Made by a program: the position numbers and the translations under genes
Assembly (NCBI GenBank): GCA_946535435.1
Contig: CAMNDM010000030.1
Location: 1 to 44,064 of the forward strand
DNA length: 44,064 nt
Source: Physcocola sp002396385
GTDB taxonomy: Bacteria > Bacteroidota > Bacteroidia > Bacteroidales > Paludibacteraceae
Direction of reading: 5' to 3'
Part shown: one piece after another, positions 32,929 to 40,434 of the stretch
How positions within the stretch are numbered: position 1 is the stretch's first letter
How the letters are laid out: every line of letters begins with the position of its first letter
Notes under the pieces: generated by a model
The model's database searches: none
Told to the model about the DNA's origin: nothing
What the model saw: the letters and a program-made list of their open reading frames with translations, nothing else

Positions 32929-33423
32929 CTATTTCAACCTTTTTAGTTCCCTATAGGCTAACTCCAACGTCTCAATCACCAGCTCGTTCTTTGTAGAGGA
33001 AAATTCACTTAACTGAACTTTAACCGGATACGCATTATTCAACGCCCATGCTTTCAGAATAATTACTTCCTGACTGCCATCCTCATAGGTTTCACCCGCC
33101 TTACAAAGCGATACATTAACCGTACACGGTTTGAATATGAAACTGTAGATAGCTTCGTCAATCCATTTAATCAAGCCGTGAGACGACACCCCTAACGCCT
33201 TCTTTAAGACAAGGTTGGGGAACTTGATGGGCTTGGGCAACTTGTATGACGCCAAGAGGGCACATCCATCTGTAACCTCTTCCGTTTGCAGTTCTGCATT
33301 CAAACCCGAGACTTCCGAGAAACCCATCTCAATGGTTTCACCATTTACAGTATTAAAACTTACGCAAAAGCGAAACGCAGGAATACAATCGTACGACAAC
33401 GGGCTTGCCTTACTCTCTGCCAT
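32929..33423 (-). CDS. Tube protein, second copy (Afp5-like)
   Basis: A 164-residue protein of the T4 gp19/phage-tail-tube family: FRFCVSFNTVNGETIEMGFSEVSGLNAELQTEEV (about 16-49), KLPKPIKFPNLVLKKAL and the C-terminal SSTKNELVIETLELAYREL. It is longer and more divergent than the main tube protein and is placed next to the baseplate genes, like the tube-initiating rings of Afp (Afp5). It is separated from the main tube gene by a hairpin. Confidence 0.88.
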   Translation of the reverse strand: MAESKASPLSYDCIPAFRFCVSFNTVNGETIEMGFSEVSGLNAELQTEEVTDGCALLASYKLPKPIKFPNLVLKKALGVSSHGLIKWIDEAIYSFIFKPCTVNVSLCKAGETYEDGSQEVIILKAWALNNAYPVKVQLSEFSSTKNELVIETLELAYRELKRLK

Positions 33424-33449
33424 AAATCTTCATTTTTATGATAAAATAG

Positions 33450-33477
33450 TTGGCCACTATAAAAGGCTAGTGGCCAA
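33450..33477 (-). promoter_or_regulatory. Intercistronic hairpin after the main tube gene
   Basis: A perfect 10-bp inverted repeat (TTGGCCACTA / TAGTGGCCAA, 8-base loop) lies 12 bases after the tube stop codon. No T-run follows, so it is more likely a transcript-stabilising or processing element, or a leaky terminator, that favours sheath and tube production over baseplate genes. Confidence 0.6.
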
Positions 33478-33489
33478 CCTATTTTTAAC

Positions 33490-33939
33490 TTAGCTTTTTC
33501 TTGTTACTGTAAAGCTCTCATAAGCGAGTTCTACAGACTCGATAAGGACCTCACCCTTTGAAGCACTCAGTGCCCCTGGATCGTATTTTACAGGAAATGC
33601 ATTAAAAAGTTTCCATGTAACCACCGGTTTGTGCGTTTCATCTAACAAAGAGATGGTAATGGTACGACGTTCAAACTTATCGGAATTAATGGTATTAAAC
33701 CAATCGAAAAAGCCGTTATCGGTAGCCATTGTGCCACGCTTCAAAGTAACATTGTTATACTTCTTCAATCCGGGCAGTTTGTAGGTAGTATAATCTATGC
33801 TTGCACCTTCGCGGTACTCGATAGCCGTAGTGCTGACACTCAGGCCAGACACTTCTGAAAAACTAACGCTTTCTTCTTTTTCACCCTTCCATTCAACCGT
33901 GAAATGGAAACCGGTAAGCGGATAATTTGATGTTGCCAT
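33490..33939 (-). CDS. Main inner-tube protein (Afp1-like)
   Basis: A 149-residue protein of the gp19 tail-tube family: MATSNYPLTGFHFTVEW, VSFSEVSGLSVSTTAIEYREG, YKLPGLKKYNNVTLKRG, ASKGEVLIESVELAYESF. These are the hallmarks of the major tube protomer, which stacks as hexameric rings inside the sheath. It follows the sheath gene by 32 bases. Confidence 0.92.
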   Translation of the reverse strand: MATSNYPLTGFHFTVEWKGEKEESVSFSEVSGLSVSTTAIEYREGASIDYTTYKLPGLKKYNNVTLKRGTMATDNGFFDWFNTINSDKFERRTITISLLDETHKPVVTWKLFNAFPVKYDPGALSASKGEVLIESVELAYESFTVTRKS

Positions 33940-33971
33940 TTTTCTATATAGTATTTATTTTTTTTCTACAA

Positions 33972-35681
33972 TTATGCTTCCTGGAGTTTGTGAGAGAATT
34001 GGAGAACGACGAACTCGGCCGGACGTACAGCTGCCATACCAATTTCAATAATCATATAGCCATTGTTAATATCGTCGGTAGTCATAGTTACGTCCAAACC
34101 AACTTTTACATAGAAAGCCTTATCAGGAGTTGAACCTGCCAAAGCGCCGTCACGCCACAAGTTCGAAAGGAAGTTTTCAATTTGGCTCTGTACCTTCATC
34201 CATGTATTCGCATCATTTGGTTGGAAAACGGCCCACGCAGTAGACTTTTGGACACTTTCTTCCACGTAGTTAAACAAACGGCGTACTGGAATGTAGCGCC
34301 ATTCGTTGCTATTTCCATCTAAAGTGCGGGCTCCCCAAACCAGAATACCCTTGCCGTTGAAGAAGCGGATAGCGTTAACTGATTTGCCAGCGGTAGTATC
34401 CACATTCATGTTTTCCTGATCCTTATCACTCAGCTGCTCTGTAACACCAGACACTGCAGATATGCTTATATTTGCCGGAGCTTGCCATACGCCCTTATTT
34501 GCGTCGACGGTTGAATAAACACCAGCAATTGCAGCACTTACAGGGATAACAGAAGCTTTATCTTGGAAATCCTTAAGTTTTTCATCATATTTTGCTATTT
34601 GAGCAGCAATAGCCTTTGCCATCAACTTCTTTGAAGCAACAACATTCAAAATTGCAGCATATGCATCCTCTACATTCTGAACATCATCTTGAGCCTTTTT
34701 TAAAGCAGTCTTTTTAGCATTCTTTTCAGTTGCATCCGCTTCATCGTACGCCTTTTTTGCATTTTTTACCGCTTCAAGAAGATCGGATTTAACAACAAAT
34801 TCATTTGCAAGTGTTACATTCCCATTTTCATCTTCCTTAAGAATTTCCGTATTATTATAAGTCAACTTATTTTCATTCTCTTTGAAATCGTCTCCTTCAA
34901 ATACAGTTCTTAAGTTTGAGTGACCTTCAACATCAGCCTTTACAAGTTCCAGTACAGTTTTTTTGTAATCGTTGAACAAGTCATTTTTTTCAATTTCAGT
35001 CTTTATATCTGACACCTTCAGCATTTCAGCAAAACTAACTTCCTTTGTGTAAGTCGTCTTTACGTAAGGATAATAGGCGGCACCATAGCTTAAATTGTTA
35101 CTACCAACATTGTTGCGGAACGTTTCCATCGCAGCGTCTAAGTTGGTATTCTGTATTGGGTCAAGAATGGCAAATCGGTCGCCCATATCGGCACAATGCT
35201 TTAGCACTGCCTGGTGTAATGCACCCAACTGTGCTGCTGCATTTTTCTTATCAGAAGAAGTGTCCTTGAAATTTAACAGAGGTGCAGCATCTGGACACAC
35301 AACCAAAGTAACCTCATCAACTTTTTCCAAAGGTTTCAAGGCTTCTTTATAGATATCGGCAGTAATACTGGTTGCTGTATACGTACCAGCAGAAACCACG
35401 TAGCAGACCCCTCCACCATTGTCGTAGAAAAGGCGCATGCTATCGTACATGCAGAATTCATGTCCCGACACCTTCCCATTTGAAACAGTTAGGTTATTCC
35501 CTTTACCGAACTTTTCCTCATAATCAACAAGGCTCTTGACCTTAACGGGAACATTTGTCCCATTCGGATTTTTTTCAGTAAAACCGATAAAGACAGGGAT
35601 TGCAGTAGCAACACCAGCTACTGAAGGTGGGAATTTGGAAATCTCTTCCACATAAACTCCCGGAGTTTTGTAATTTGACAT
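33972..35681 (-). CDS. Contractile sheath protein with an inserted helical domain
   Basis: A 569-residue sheath protein. The N-terminus (YKTPGVYVEEISKFPPSVAGVATAIPVFIGFT) and C-terminus (IEIGMAAVRPAEFVVLQFSHKL) are typical of contractile sheaths, and the core FNGKGILVWGARTL... YIPVRRLFNYVEESVQ is intact (440-480). In usual sheaths YYPYL is followed within a few dozen residues by AVAGVYARTD. Here YYPYV ends at residue 207 and AIAGVYSTVD starts at 384. The inserted stretch (about 213-377) is rich in Lys, Glu and Ala and partly coiled-coil-like (EAVKNAKKAYDEADATEKNA). Only one sheath gene is present. Confidence 0.9.
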   Translation of the reverse strand: MSNYKTPGVYVEEISKFPPSVAGVATAIPVFIGFTEKNPNGTNVPVKVKSLVDYEEKFGKGNNLTVSNGKVSGHEFCMYDSMRLFYDNGGGVCYVVSAGTYTATSITADIYKEALKPLEKVDEVTLVVCPDAAPLLNFKDTSSDKKNAAAQLGALHQAVLKHCADMGDRFAILDPIQNTNLDAAMETFRNNVGSNNLSYGAAYYPYVKTTYTKEVSFAEMLKVSDIKTEIEKNDLFNDYKKTVLELVKADVEGHSNLRTVFEGDDFKENENKLTYNNTEILKEDENGNVTLANEFVVKSDLLEAVKNAKKAYDEADATEKNAKKTALKKAQDDVQNVEDAYAAILNVVASKKLMAKAIAAQIAKYDEKLKDFQDKASVIPVSAAIAGVYSTVDANKGVWQAPANISISAVSGVTEQLSDKDQENMNVDTTAGKSVNAIRFFNGKGILVWGARTLDGNSNEWRYIPVRRLFNYVEESVQKSTAWAVFQPNDANTWMKVQSQIENFLSNLWRDGALAGSTPDKAFYVKVGLDVTMTTDDINNGYMIIEIGMAAVRPAEFVVLQFSHKLQEA

Positions 35682-35704
35682 TTGTTGATTTTATTTTGAT
35701 TTAA

Positions 35705-36565
35705 TTATTGATTTTCTTTATTAAACTTTTCTAACGCCTTAATTTCTATATCGGTTAAGTCGCTCGCTTTCTTGTTTTTTAAGGCCAGTAATGCCGCTTT
35801 AAGCAACTCTTCTTCACCGCCATGCACACCTCCTGTTTCTGTCTCGTCTGGTTTTTCAGGAATCTCCAGTCGGATGCGTGATTTGCTGTCAACCGTCTTT
35901 GCATAAATAGTTACCAACTCTTCCTGAAGCAGTATTAATTCCTTCTGTGTGAGTTCCTGTCCCGACCTGTATTTGATAAGCATAGGCGAATTCTGCAAAG
36001 AAGTTTCCACCTTGTATACTGCCTGTGCATTTCTTGAAGTAGGCTCGGCAATACGGAGCATGCGGATTTTGTACACTACCGCCGGCACTATTTTGGTGCC
36101 GATGGTTTGCCACAAACTGTTAGTCTGTTCCATGTTCAGCGACTGTAATTCGATGCTTAACTCGCTGACAGAAGGAATCTTACTTTTATAAGAGTTATCG
36201 TTCGAGTCCGATGGGTTTGAAACTTCCGTCACACTGTGATCTATGGTATTAACCCAATAAATCACATCTGAAATAAGCTGAAGCCCAGTACCATAATCTT
36301 TGGTAAAAGCAGAAACCAGAACAAACAGGTTCAAGCAGATATCAGGATTTGTGGCCTTCCCCGTAATTCTATCATTTTGGTAGCGAAAAACCGTCTGGGG
36401 TTTAATTGAGGTTTCTTCCTCAATTCGTAGCAGAGAGAGGTAGAGCCCGCTGTTATCACCATCTTTTGAAATGGAATCTAACTTAACCTTGATGTCAGAA
36501 TAGCCTGCCTTTTCTATTTTTTTCTCAAGGTATTGACGTATATTTTCTAATGTGGATTTGAGCAT
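35705..36565 (-). CDS. Pvc16-type cap/terminator protein (DUF4255-like, Afp16-like)
   Basis: A 286-residue protein whose first about 190 residues match the Pvc16 N-terminal family: LENIRQYLEKKI, LYLSLLRIEEETSIKP, CLNLFVLVSAF, YGTGLQLISDVIYW, ELSIELQSLNMEQTNSLWQTIG and KIVPAVVYKIRMLRI. It caps the distal end of tube and sheath. The C-terminal about 90 residues are a charged helical tail. It is placed first among the structural genes, just ahead of the sheath gene. Confidence 0.88.
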   Translation of the reverse strand: MLKSTLENIRQYLEKKIEKAGYSDIKVKLDSISKDGDNSGLYLSLLRIEEETSIKPQTVFRYQNDRITGKATNPDICLNLFVLVSAFTKDYGTGLQLISDVIYWVNTIDHSVTEVSNPSDSNDNSYKSKIPSVSELSIELQSLNMEQTNSLWQTIGTKIVPAVVYKIRMLRIAEPTSRNAQAVYKVETSLQNSPMLIKYRSGQELTQKELILLQEELVTIYAKTVDSKSRIRLEIPEKPDETETGGVHGGEEELLKAALLALKNKKASDLTDIEIKALEKFNKENQ

Positions 36566-36602
36566 TGTGGATTAAGACGTTAGTTTGATTTATAGGAGAA
36601 AA

Positions 36603-38018
36603 TCACCACAGACCTAAAGTGTGAAAAGCCGTCTTTAACAGATAATAGTCAGTATACGATAAGGATAAATCTTTACGATACACATGATAGACAAAAGCAT
36701 CTTTTAAGAACGAGCCAGCATTAGAACCAAATACAAATTTCCCTATGGAAGTCCTGTCTTGGTCTTCAATAACTTTTCTTCTGTACTTATGAAAAAATTC
36801 ATTTATAATACTGTTATTTAGTTTCATTTCCCGTTTCCTTCCTAAATCAAGTTTTTGTGTTTCTTCTTCAATAATGAATTTGATACGTGCCAATACAAAA
36901 TCTTTATGGTCAATCACGTCTTCTTCCGTGACTTCAGGACCATCCATAATATAATCAACTAATCTTGCAGCTGGGTTATCAAATACAACGTTAATATAAT
37001 CGCCAATCGCGTAACCAACTCCATAAGCAGCAAAGAAGGCAATAGCTTTTGGTGGCAACTTAGAAGCTAACTTTGGAAAGCATCCTACGGCACTACAAAA
37101 AACATTAAAGGCTTTTGCAGTAGTACATAAGGACATTCCAATTATGTGTTCAGAATACTCAGATTTATTTGATTTAACAAAATCAAAAAGATCTTTTAAT
37201 GCAAAAGCCAAGCCCGCCCAACCAAGTATTTTTCCTCCCTTTGAGGTAGGCATGTTCGCAAATTTTTCAAATTGCATTGCATTGCCTAATGCTTCCCCTG
37301 ATTGAACTCCAGCTTTCAGACCATAGCCAGCATCGGTAACTGCAATTCGTATTCCTTTTAATAGTTCAACTATGGGCTCAGTTTCTCTTACAGTTTCTAT
37401 TACGTTACGAGCTGTAGAAGCGACACTAAACACATCAATTAACGCTCCTGTGATGTTAAAGATTAAATCTGCTAAATTTTGTTTCTCTGTATTATCTGTT
37501 TCTCTTCCCACCTTTCCACTTCCTTGCACCACATGTGTAAGTTCGTGGGCCACAAGGTGCTGACCTTCGGTGGTATTAGGAGCGAACTGTCCTTTGTTGA
37601 AGTAGATATCGTTACCCAGTGTAAAAGCTTTGGCAGAGAGATTGGAACTCATTTCAGCTGCCTGACTATCTGTATGGATGCGCACATTCGAGAAGTCTCG
37701 GCCAAACCCCGTCTCCATCATGTTCCGTAAACCATCGGGCATAGTTCTACCTCCACCCTGCGCTTGTGCAAGCTGGCTCTCCATAGCAGTAGACACCGCA
37801 ATGCCACTGCCCGCTGTACCTCCGCTTATCTGCCTTCTGATTTTCCCGCCACTCACAATGGCATCTGCCATTGCGTTAGCCTCATTCTCATCGGCATCGC
37901 CCGGTTTTGTCATTTCCAACTGCGCATGGACGATAGTTTGCGACGGTTGGTTCTTTTTGCAAGCAGCCATAGAGTTTACAGTCCTCTCCATGACTTTATT
38001 TTCTGATAGTACTTTCAT
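36603..38018 (-). CDS. eCIS-associated DUF4157 protein with a hydrophobic helical C-terminal domain
   Basis: A 471-residue protein, first gene of the main eCIS operon. Residues about 18-172 are a DUF4157/eCIS-core domain (QTIVHAQLEMTKPGD, GFGRDFSNVRIHTD, HELTHVVQGSGKVGRE), very similar to the other DUF4157 protein. The C-terminal about 290 residues are unrelated to it and contain several Gly/Ala/Phe-rich segments (GKILGWAGLAFALKDLF, AIAFFAAYGVGYAIGDY) flanked by charged helices. This is compatible with a membrane-acting or pore-type effector, but no family is recognised. Nucleotide composition shifts to AT-rich after the DUF4157 part. Confidence 0.75.
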   Translation of the reverse strand: MKVLSENKVMERTVNSMAACKKNQPSQTIVHAQLEMTKPGDADENEANAMADAIVSGGKIRRQISGGTAGSGIAVSTAMESQLAQAQGGGRTMPDGLRNMMETGFGRDFSNVRIHTDSQAAEMSSNLSAKAFTLGNDIYFNKGQFAPNTTEGQHLVAHELTHVVQGSGKVGRETDNTEKQNLADLIFNITGALIDVFSVASTARNVIETVRETEPIVELLKGIRIAVTDAGYGLKAGVQSGEALGNAMQFEKFANMPTSKGGKILGWAGLAFALKDLFDFVKSNKSEYSEHIIGMSLCTTAKAFNVFCSAVGCFPKLASKLPPKAIAFFAAYGVGYAIGDYINVVFDNPAARLVDYIMDGPEVTEEDVIDHKDFVLARIKFIIEEETQKLDLGRKREMKLNNSIINEFFHKYRRKVIEDQDRTSIGKFVFGSNAGSFLKDAFVYHVYRKDLSLSYTDYYLLKTAFHTLGLW

Positions 38019-38210
38019 GGTATCAATTGTTGTATTTCACCAAAAAGCAGTGTATAGCTAATACTCTACAAACAATTTTGTCATCAGATTATCAAACACC
38101 ACTTATAAATCTTATTCTCAACTCTCTACCTATAAAATCCAAACCCTGGAAACAGATTGGATTATTCCTTTCAGCAGATAGCACTAACTAAGATTACTTT
38201 ATGCTTTTCT

Positions 38211-38242
38211 CAAAATTAGTCTTTTTATTTTGTTTTTACAAT
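38211..38242 (-). promoter_or_regulatory. Predicted promoter of the main eCIS operon
   Basis: On the minus strand: ATTG (38239-38242), 20 bp, TAATTTTG (38211-38218). The leader to the ATG at 38018 would be about 185 bases. Directly upstream (38245-38330) is a very AT-rich stretch that could serve as an UP-like element or bind a silencing protein. No other gene is seen in 38019-38406. Confidence 0.6.
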
Positions 38243-38406
38243 ACATTATATATATTAATTATTTGATTATAATTTAATAATCTGTATATCAGTTTATTAA
38301 ATTATAAAATTATTTCTTATCTGCTTGTTAGTGTTGTTATCGTATATATAACCAAATATGACACGTTTATGGCGTAAGGAGTCAGGTTTCAGTGACATCG
38401 TACACT

Positions 38407-38443
38407 AAAAAAGGCAGCACCTGTCTGGTACTGCCTGTTTTTT
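38407..38443. terminator. Bidirectional terminator next to the microprotein gene
   Basis: Stem AGGCAGCACC (38412-38421) / GGTACTGCCT (38427-38436), one mismatch, 5-base loop, with an A-run before and a T-run after, so it can act on both strands. It lies 24 bases after the microprotein stop. Confidence 0.75.
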
Positions 38444-38466
38444 CTTAATTTTCCACCACTTGCCGT

Positions 38467-38544
38467 TCAGATTCCGAAAACGGTCCTGCCGTATATAAAC
38501 AGCAGCAGTGCTACGATAAATACAACAACTTGTTTCATGGTCAT
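38467..38544 (-). CDS. 25-residue membrane microprotein
   Basis: The ORF encodes MTMKQVVVFIVALLLFIY followed by GRTVFGI. A short basic N-terminus followed by a hydrophobic span of about 15 residues fits a single-pass inner-membrane peptide. It sits between a terminator on each side (38585-38621 upstream, 38407-38443 downstream), so it looks like a separate transcription unit. An internal ATG at 38538 is an alternative start. No family is recognised; a membrane toxin, an accessory subunit, or a chance ORF are open. Confidence 0.45.
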   Translation of the reverse strand: MTMKQVVVFIVALLLFIYGRTVFGI

Positions 38545-38584
38545 CTTACTTTTTCTATAGAACACTATACAAACTCCGTGCCAC

Positions 38585-38621
38585 AAAAAAAAACGCCCCT
38601 ACCCTACACGGGCAAAGGCGT
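38585..38621 (-). terminator. Terminator of the PqqD/HprK/S26-like operon
   Basis: On the minus strand an outer stem ACGCC / GGCGT encloses an inner CCC-GTGTA-GGG hairpin, followed by nine T. It lies about 170 bases after the peptidase-like gene. Confidence 0.65.
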
Positions 38622-38793
38622 CAACTTTTCACTATATTATGAAAACTTACTACACTATCTTTTCTTTTTCACATACAAATTTAGTCAACTAAAATATAAA
38701 TACGGCATTAAAGAACACTTTTTTTCTCTTTTTTCTCATTTTTTTCCAAAATGGCCGTCTTCTTCTGCATTTAACTATGTTTTTACCTGCAAT

Positions 38794-39261
38794 TCACGTT
38801 GGCTTTTTGGTGAGTTTTCTGTACTTAAAACGGTGTTGCAGCTGTAGTACCCAAACGAGTGCGCGCCTGAGCCACAGAAACCTGCACCACAAGAAAACAT
38901 AGCAGCGGTATTGAAGGCTGCTGACTGGTACTGTTCTGCCTTTGCGGATGACAGCCGAGAGCACACCTATTATTTGCCGGTCGGTGATGCCGTATTCCAA
39001 TGCCCAACGGTTGTCGCCAAGCATCACGTATGCGTCGTCTGTCACTCTCACAATGCGGTGCAGCACATACTGTCCGTTGTCGCGTCGGTAGAGGGGGACG
39101 TCGTATTTTTTCAACCGTCCTGCTGGTTTGCGCACAATCACCAATCTGTCGCGGCCTTGCTTTACAAGGGGCATCATACTGTCTCCCACATTGCCATAAA
39201 TCAGCACACCGTGTTTTTCAATCACGTCTTCAAAGCGGCTGTTATTGCTGTCAATCCTCAT
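38794..39261 (-). CDS. S24/S26 (signal peptidase-like) family protein
   Basis: A 155-residue protein. The motif NVGDSMMPLV (about 24-33) holds the Ser of the SxMxP signature, and YVLHRIVRV (about 65-73) with MLGDNRWALEYG (about 80-91) matches the conserved boxes of S26-type peptidases. The His in LHRIV rather than a Lys suggests the Ser-His subtype. The C-terminal 45 residues contain a hydrophobic and basic segment (YVFLWCRFLWLRRALVWVL), probably a membrane anchor. It overlaps the HprK-like gene by 4 bases. Proteins of this kind sit in peptide-maturation-like clusters and could process a leader peptide. Confidence 0.75.
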   Translation of the reverse strand: MRIDSNNSRFEDVIEKHGVLIYGNVGDSMMPLVKQGRDRLVIVRKPAGRLKKYDVPLYRRDNGQYVLHRIVRVTDDAYVMLGDNRWALEYGITDRQIIGVLSAVIRKGRTVPVSSLQYRCYVFLWCRFLWLRRALVWVLQLQHRFKYRKLTKKPT

Positions 39262-39998
39262 CGGTTCATGGTTTTATAGGCCAGTTCTGCGGCCTCAAGT
39301 TGTGTATTGCATCCCATTTTGTAGAGTCTGACAGCGTTTGACAAGCGGTTTACCAAGTCAAGCATTTTAACCACAGATTGGGGAGCCTGCGGCATAAAGG
39401 TCTGGCTCACAAGCGTTTCGCATATCTCGGCAGGAGCTATTTCCTCCACAGTGTTTTCTTTTGCACGGGTCAGCCAGCAGATGGCTTTCAACGGAAAGGC
39501 AGAATTTTTGCTCAGGTGGTGTTTACCATCCCATGGCGTTCCATAGACGACAGCCTTGCCTTCTGGGGTAATCCGGATAAGCGGTTTGTCGTCGTTTACC
39601 ATCAGCGCACGTCCGCCTAGCATTTCCCGCCAAAGAGCGGTGTGTGTGGATTTTCCAGTCCCGCTTTTGGCGGTAAAGAGGTATGCCCATCCGTCTACTG
39701 CGACAGCTGACCCGTGGAAGAGCAGGACGTTGTTGTTTAGCAATGCAGTGGCAAGTTTACGGTAAACAGCCAGAGTCTCCAGATAATCATCGGGGAAGCG
39801 GGTTGATGGAAGTCCGTTTCTTTGGTTAGACTTTACAGAAACCACAGCCTCTTCTGCAATATCGGGAGCTGTCGTAACAATCCGGATAGTCGGTTTGCTG
39901 TCTGTGGCATAGTCGGCGCACATTCTGTGCACAGTCTCGAACAACGAGACAATCTCAACGTCAATGTCGGCAAACCGGTATATTCCACTATGCATCAC
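39258..39998 (-). CDS. HPr-kinase-like P-loop protein
   Basis: A 246-residue protein with FHGSAVAVDGWAYLF leading into the P-loop TAKSGTGKST (109-118) and an acidic NDDKPLI (about 134-140). These features match the HprK/PEP-carboxykinase-like kinases that occur with PqqD-like proteins, not the true HPr kinase of sugar regulation. The likely role is ATP-dependent modification of a peptide or protein partner. It overlaps its neighbours on both sides by 4 bases. Confidence 0.75.
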   Translation of the reverse strand: MMHSGIYRFADIDVEIVSLFETVHRMCADYATDSKPTIRIVTTAPDIAEEAVVSVKSNQRNGLPSTRFPDDYLETLAVYRKLATALLNNNVLLFHGSAVAVDGWAYLFTAKSGTGKSTHTALWREMLGGRALMVNDDKPLIRITPEGKAVVYGTPWDGKHHLSKNSAFPLKAICWLTRAKENTVEEIAPAEICETLVSQTFMPQAPQSVVKMLDLVNRLSNAVRLYKMGCNTQLEAAELAYKTMNR

Positions 39999-40267
39999 GA
40001 CTCCACAATAAGGTTTTTCCTTCTCAGTTCGTCGAGCAAGTTAGCCACACTCTGGCTAATAACGTCCACATCGCCCTTGTATTCACACAACATCCGTTCC
40101 ACTATATCATTTTCGGGGAGCCCCTGTTGAACAAGTTCGAAAATGCGTTTGGCCGTACCGTTCATCTTCACCATGTCTTTAAAGTGTTCAGCGCCATTGC
40201 CAACGGCCACAGCCACATACGTGCCCGCCACCTCTTGTATAATAAAGTCGTATTTCAATCTCATCAT
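39995..40267 (-). CDS. PqqD-like peptide-binding protein
   Basis: About 90 residues from the preferred start at 40267 (MMRLKYDFIIQEVAGTYVAV); an upstream ATG at 40291 would add 8 residues. The pattern FIIQEVAGTYVAVAVG... MNGTAKRIFELVQQGLPENDIVERM... LLDELRRKNLI is the PqqD fold, which in RiPP pathways binds the leader of a precursor peptide. It is the first gene of a three-gene overlapping operon with the HprK-like and S26-like genes. No radical-SAM gene or precursor peptide is visible next to it. Confidence 0.8.
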   Translation of the reverse strand: MMRLKYDFIIQEVAGTYVAVAVGNGAEHFKDMVKMNGTAKRIFELVQQGLPENDIVERMLCEYKGDVDVISQSVANLLDELRRKNLIVES

Positions 40268-40362
40268 AAACAGTTTAAGTTGTAAGTTCATATCAGCGGC
40301 AGACGTTTCACGAATAGATTTTGCCGGAGGATTTATTTGGTATAAAATTACATTTTTCAGCC

Positions 40363-40370
40363 CAAATATA
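40363..40370 (-). promoter_or_regulatory. -7 box of the PqqD-like operon
   Basis: TATATTTG on the minus strand. The nearest -33 candidate (ATTG at 40393-40396) lies inside the terminator stem of the upstream operon, 22 bp away. Confidence 0.4.
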
Positions 40371-40374
40371 AAAG

Positions 40375-40409
40375 TTAGGGGAATGTATTTCCCAATACAC
40401 CCCCCCTAA
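40375..40409 (-). terminator. Terminator of the thiS-thiF-like operon
   Basis: Two stacked stems, TTAGGGG / CCCCTAA outside and TGTATT / AATACA inside, followed on the minus strand by CTTTTAT. It lies 26 bases after the ThiF-like stop. Confidence 0.65.
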
Positions 40410-40434
40410 ATCTTTCTGGATATAAAATTCTTTT

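Noticed and set aside
18936..38018. Prophage or type VI secretion system
   Set aside because: There are no capsid, terminase, portal or integrase genes, and no TssJLM membrane complex or ClpV. DUF4157, Pvc16-like, CIS tape-measure and Afp15-type ATPase genes indicate an eCIS.
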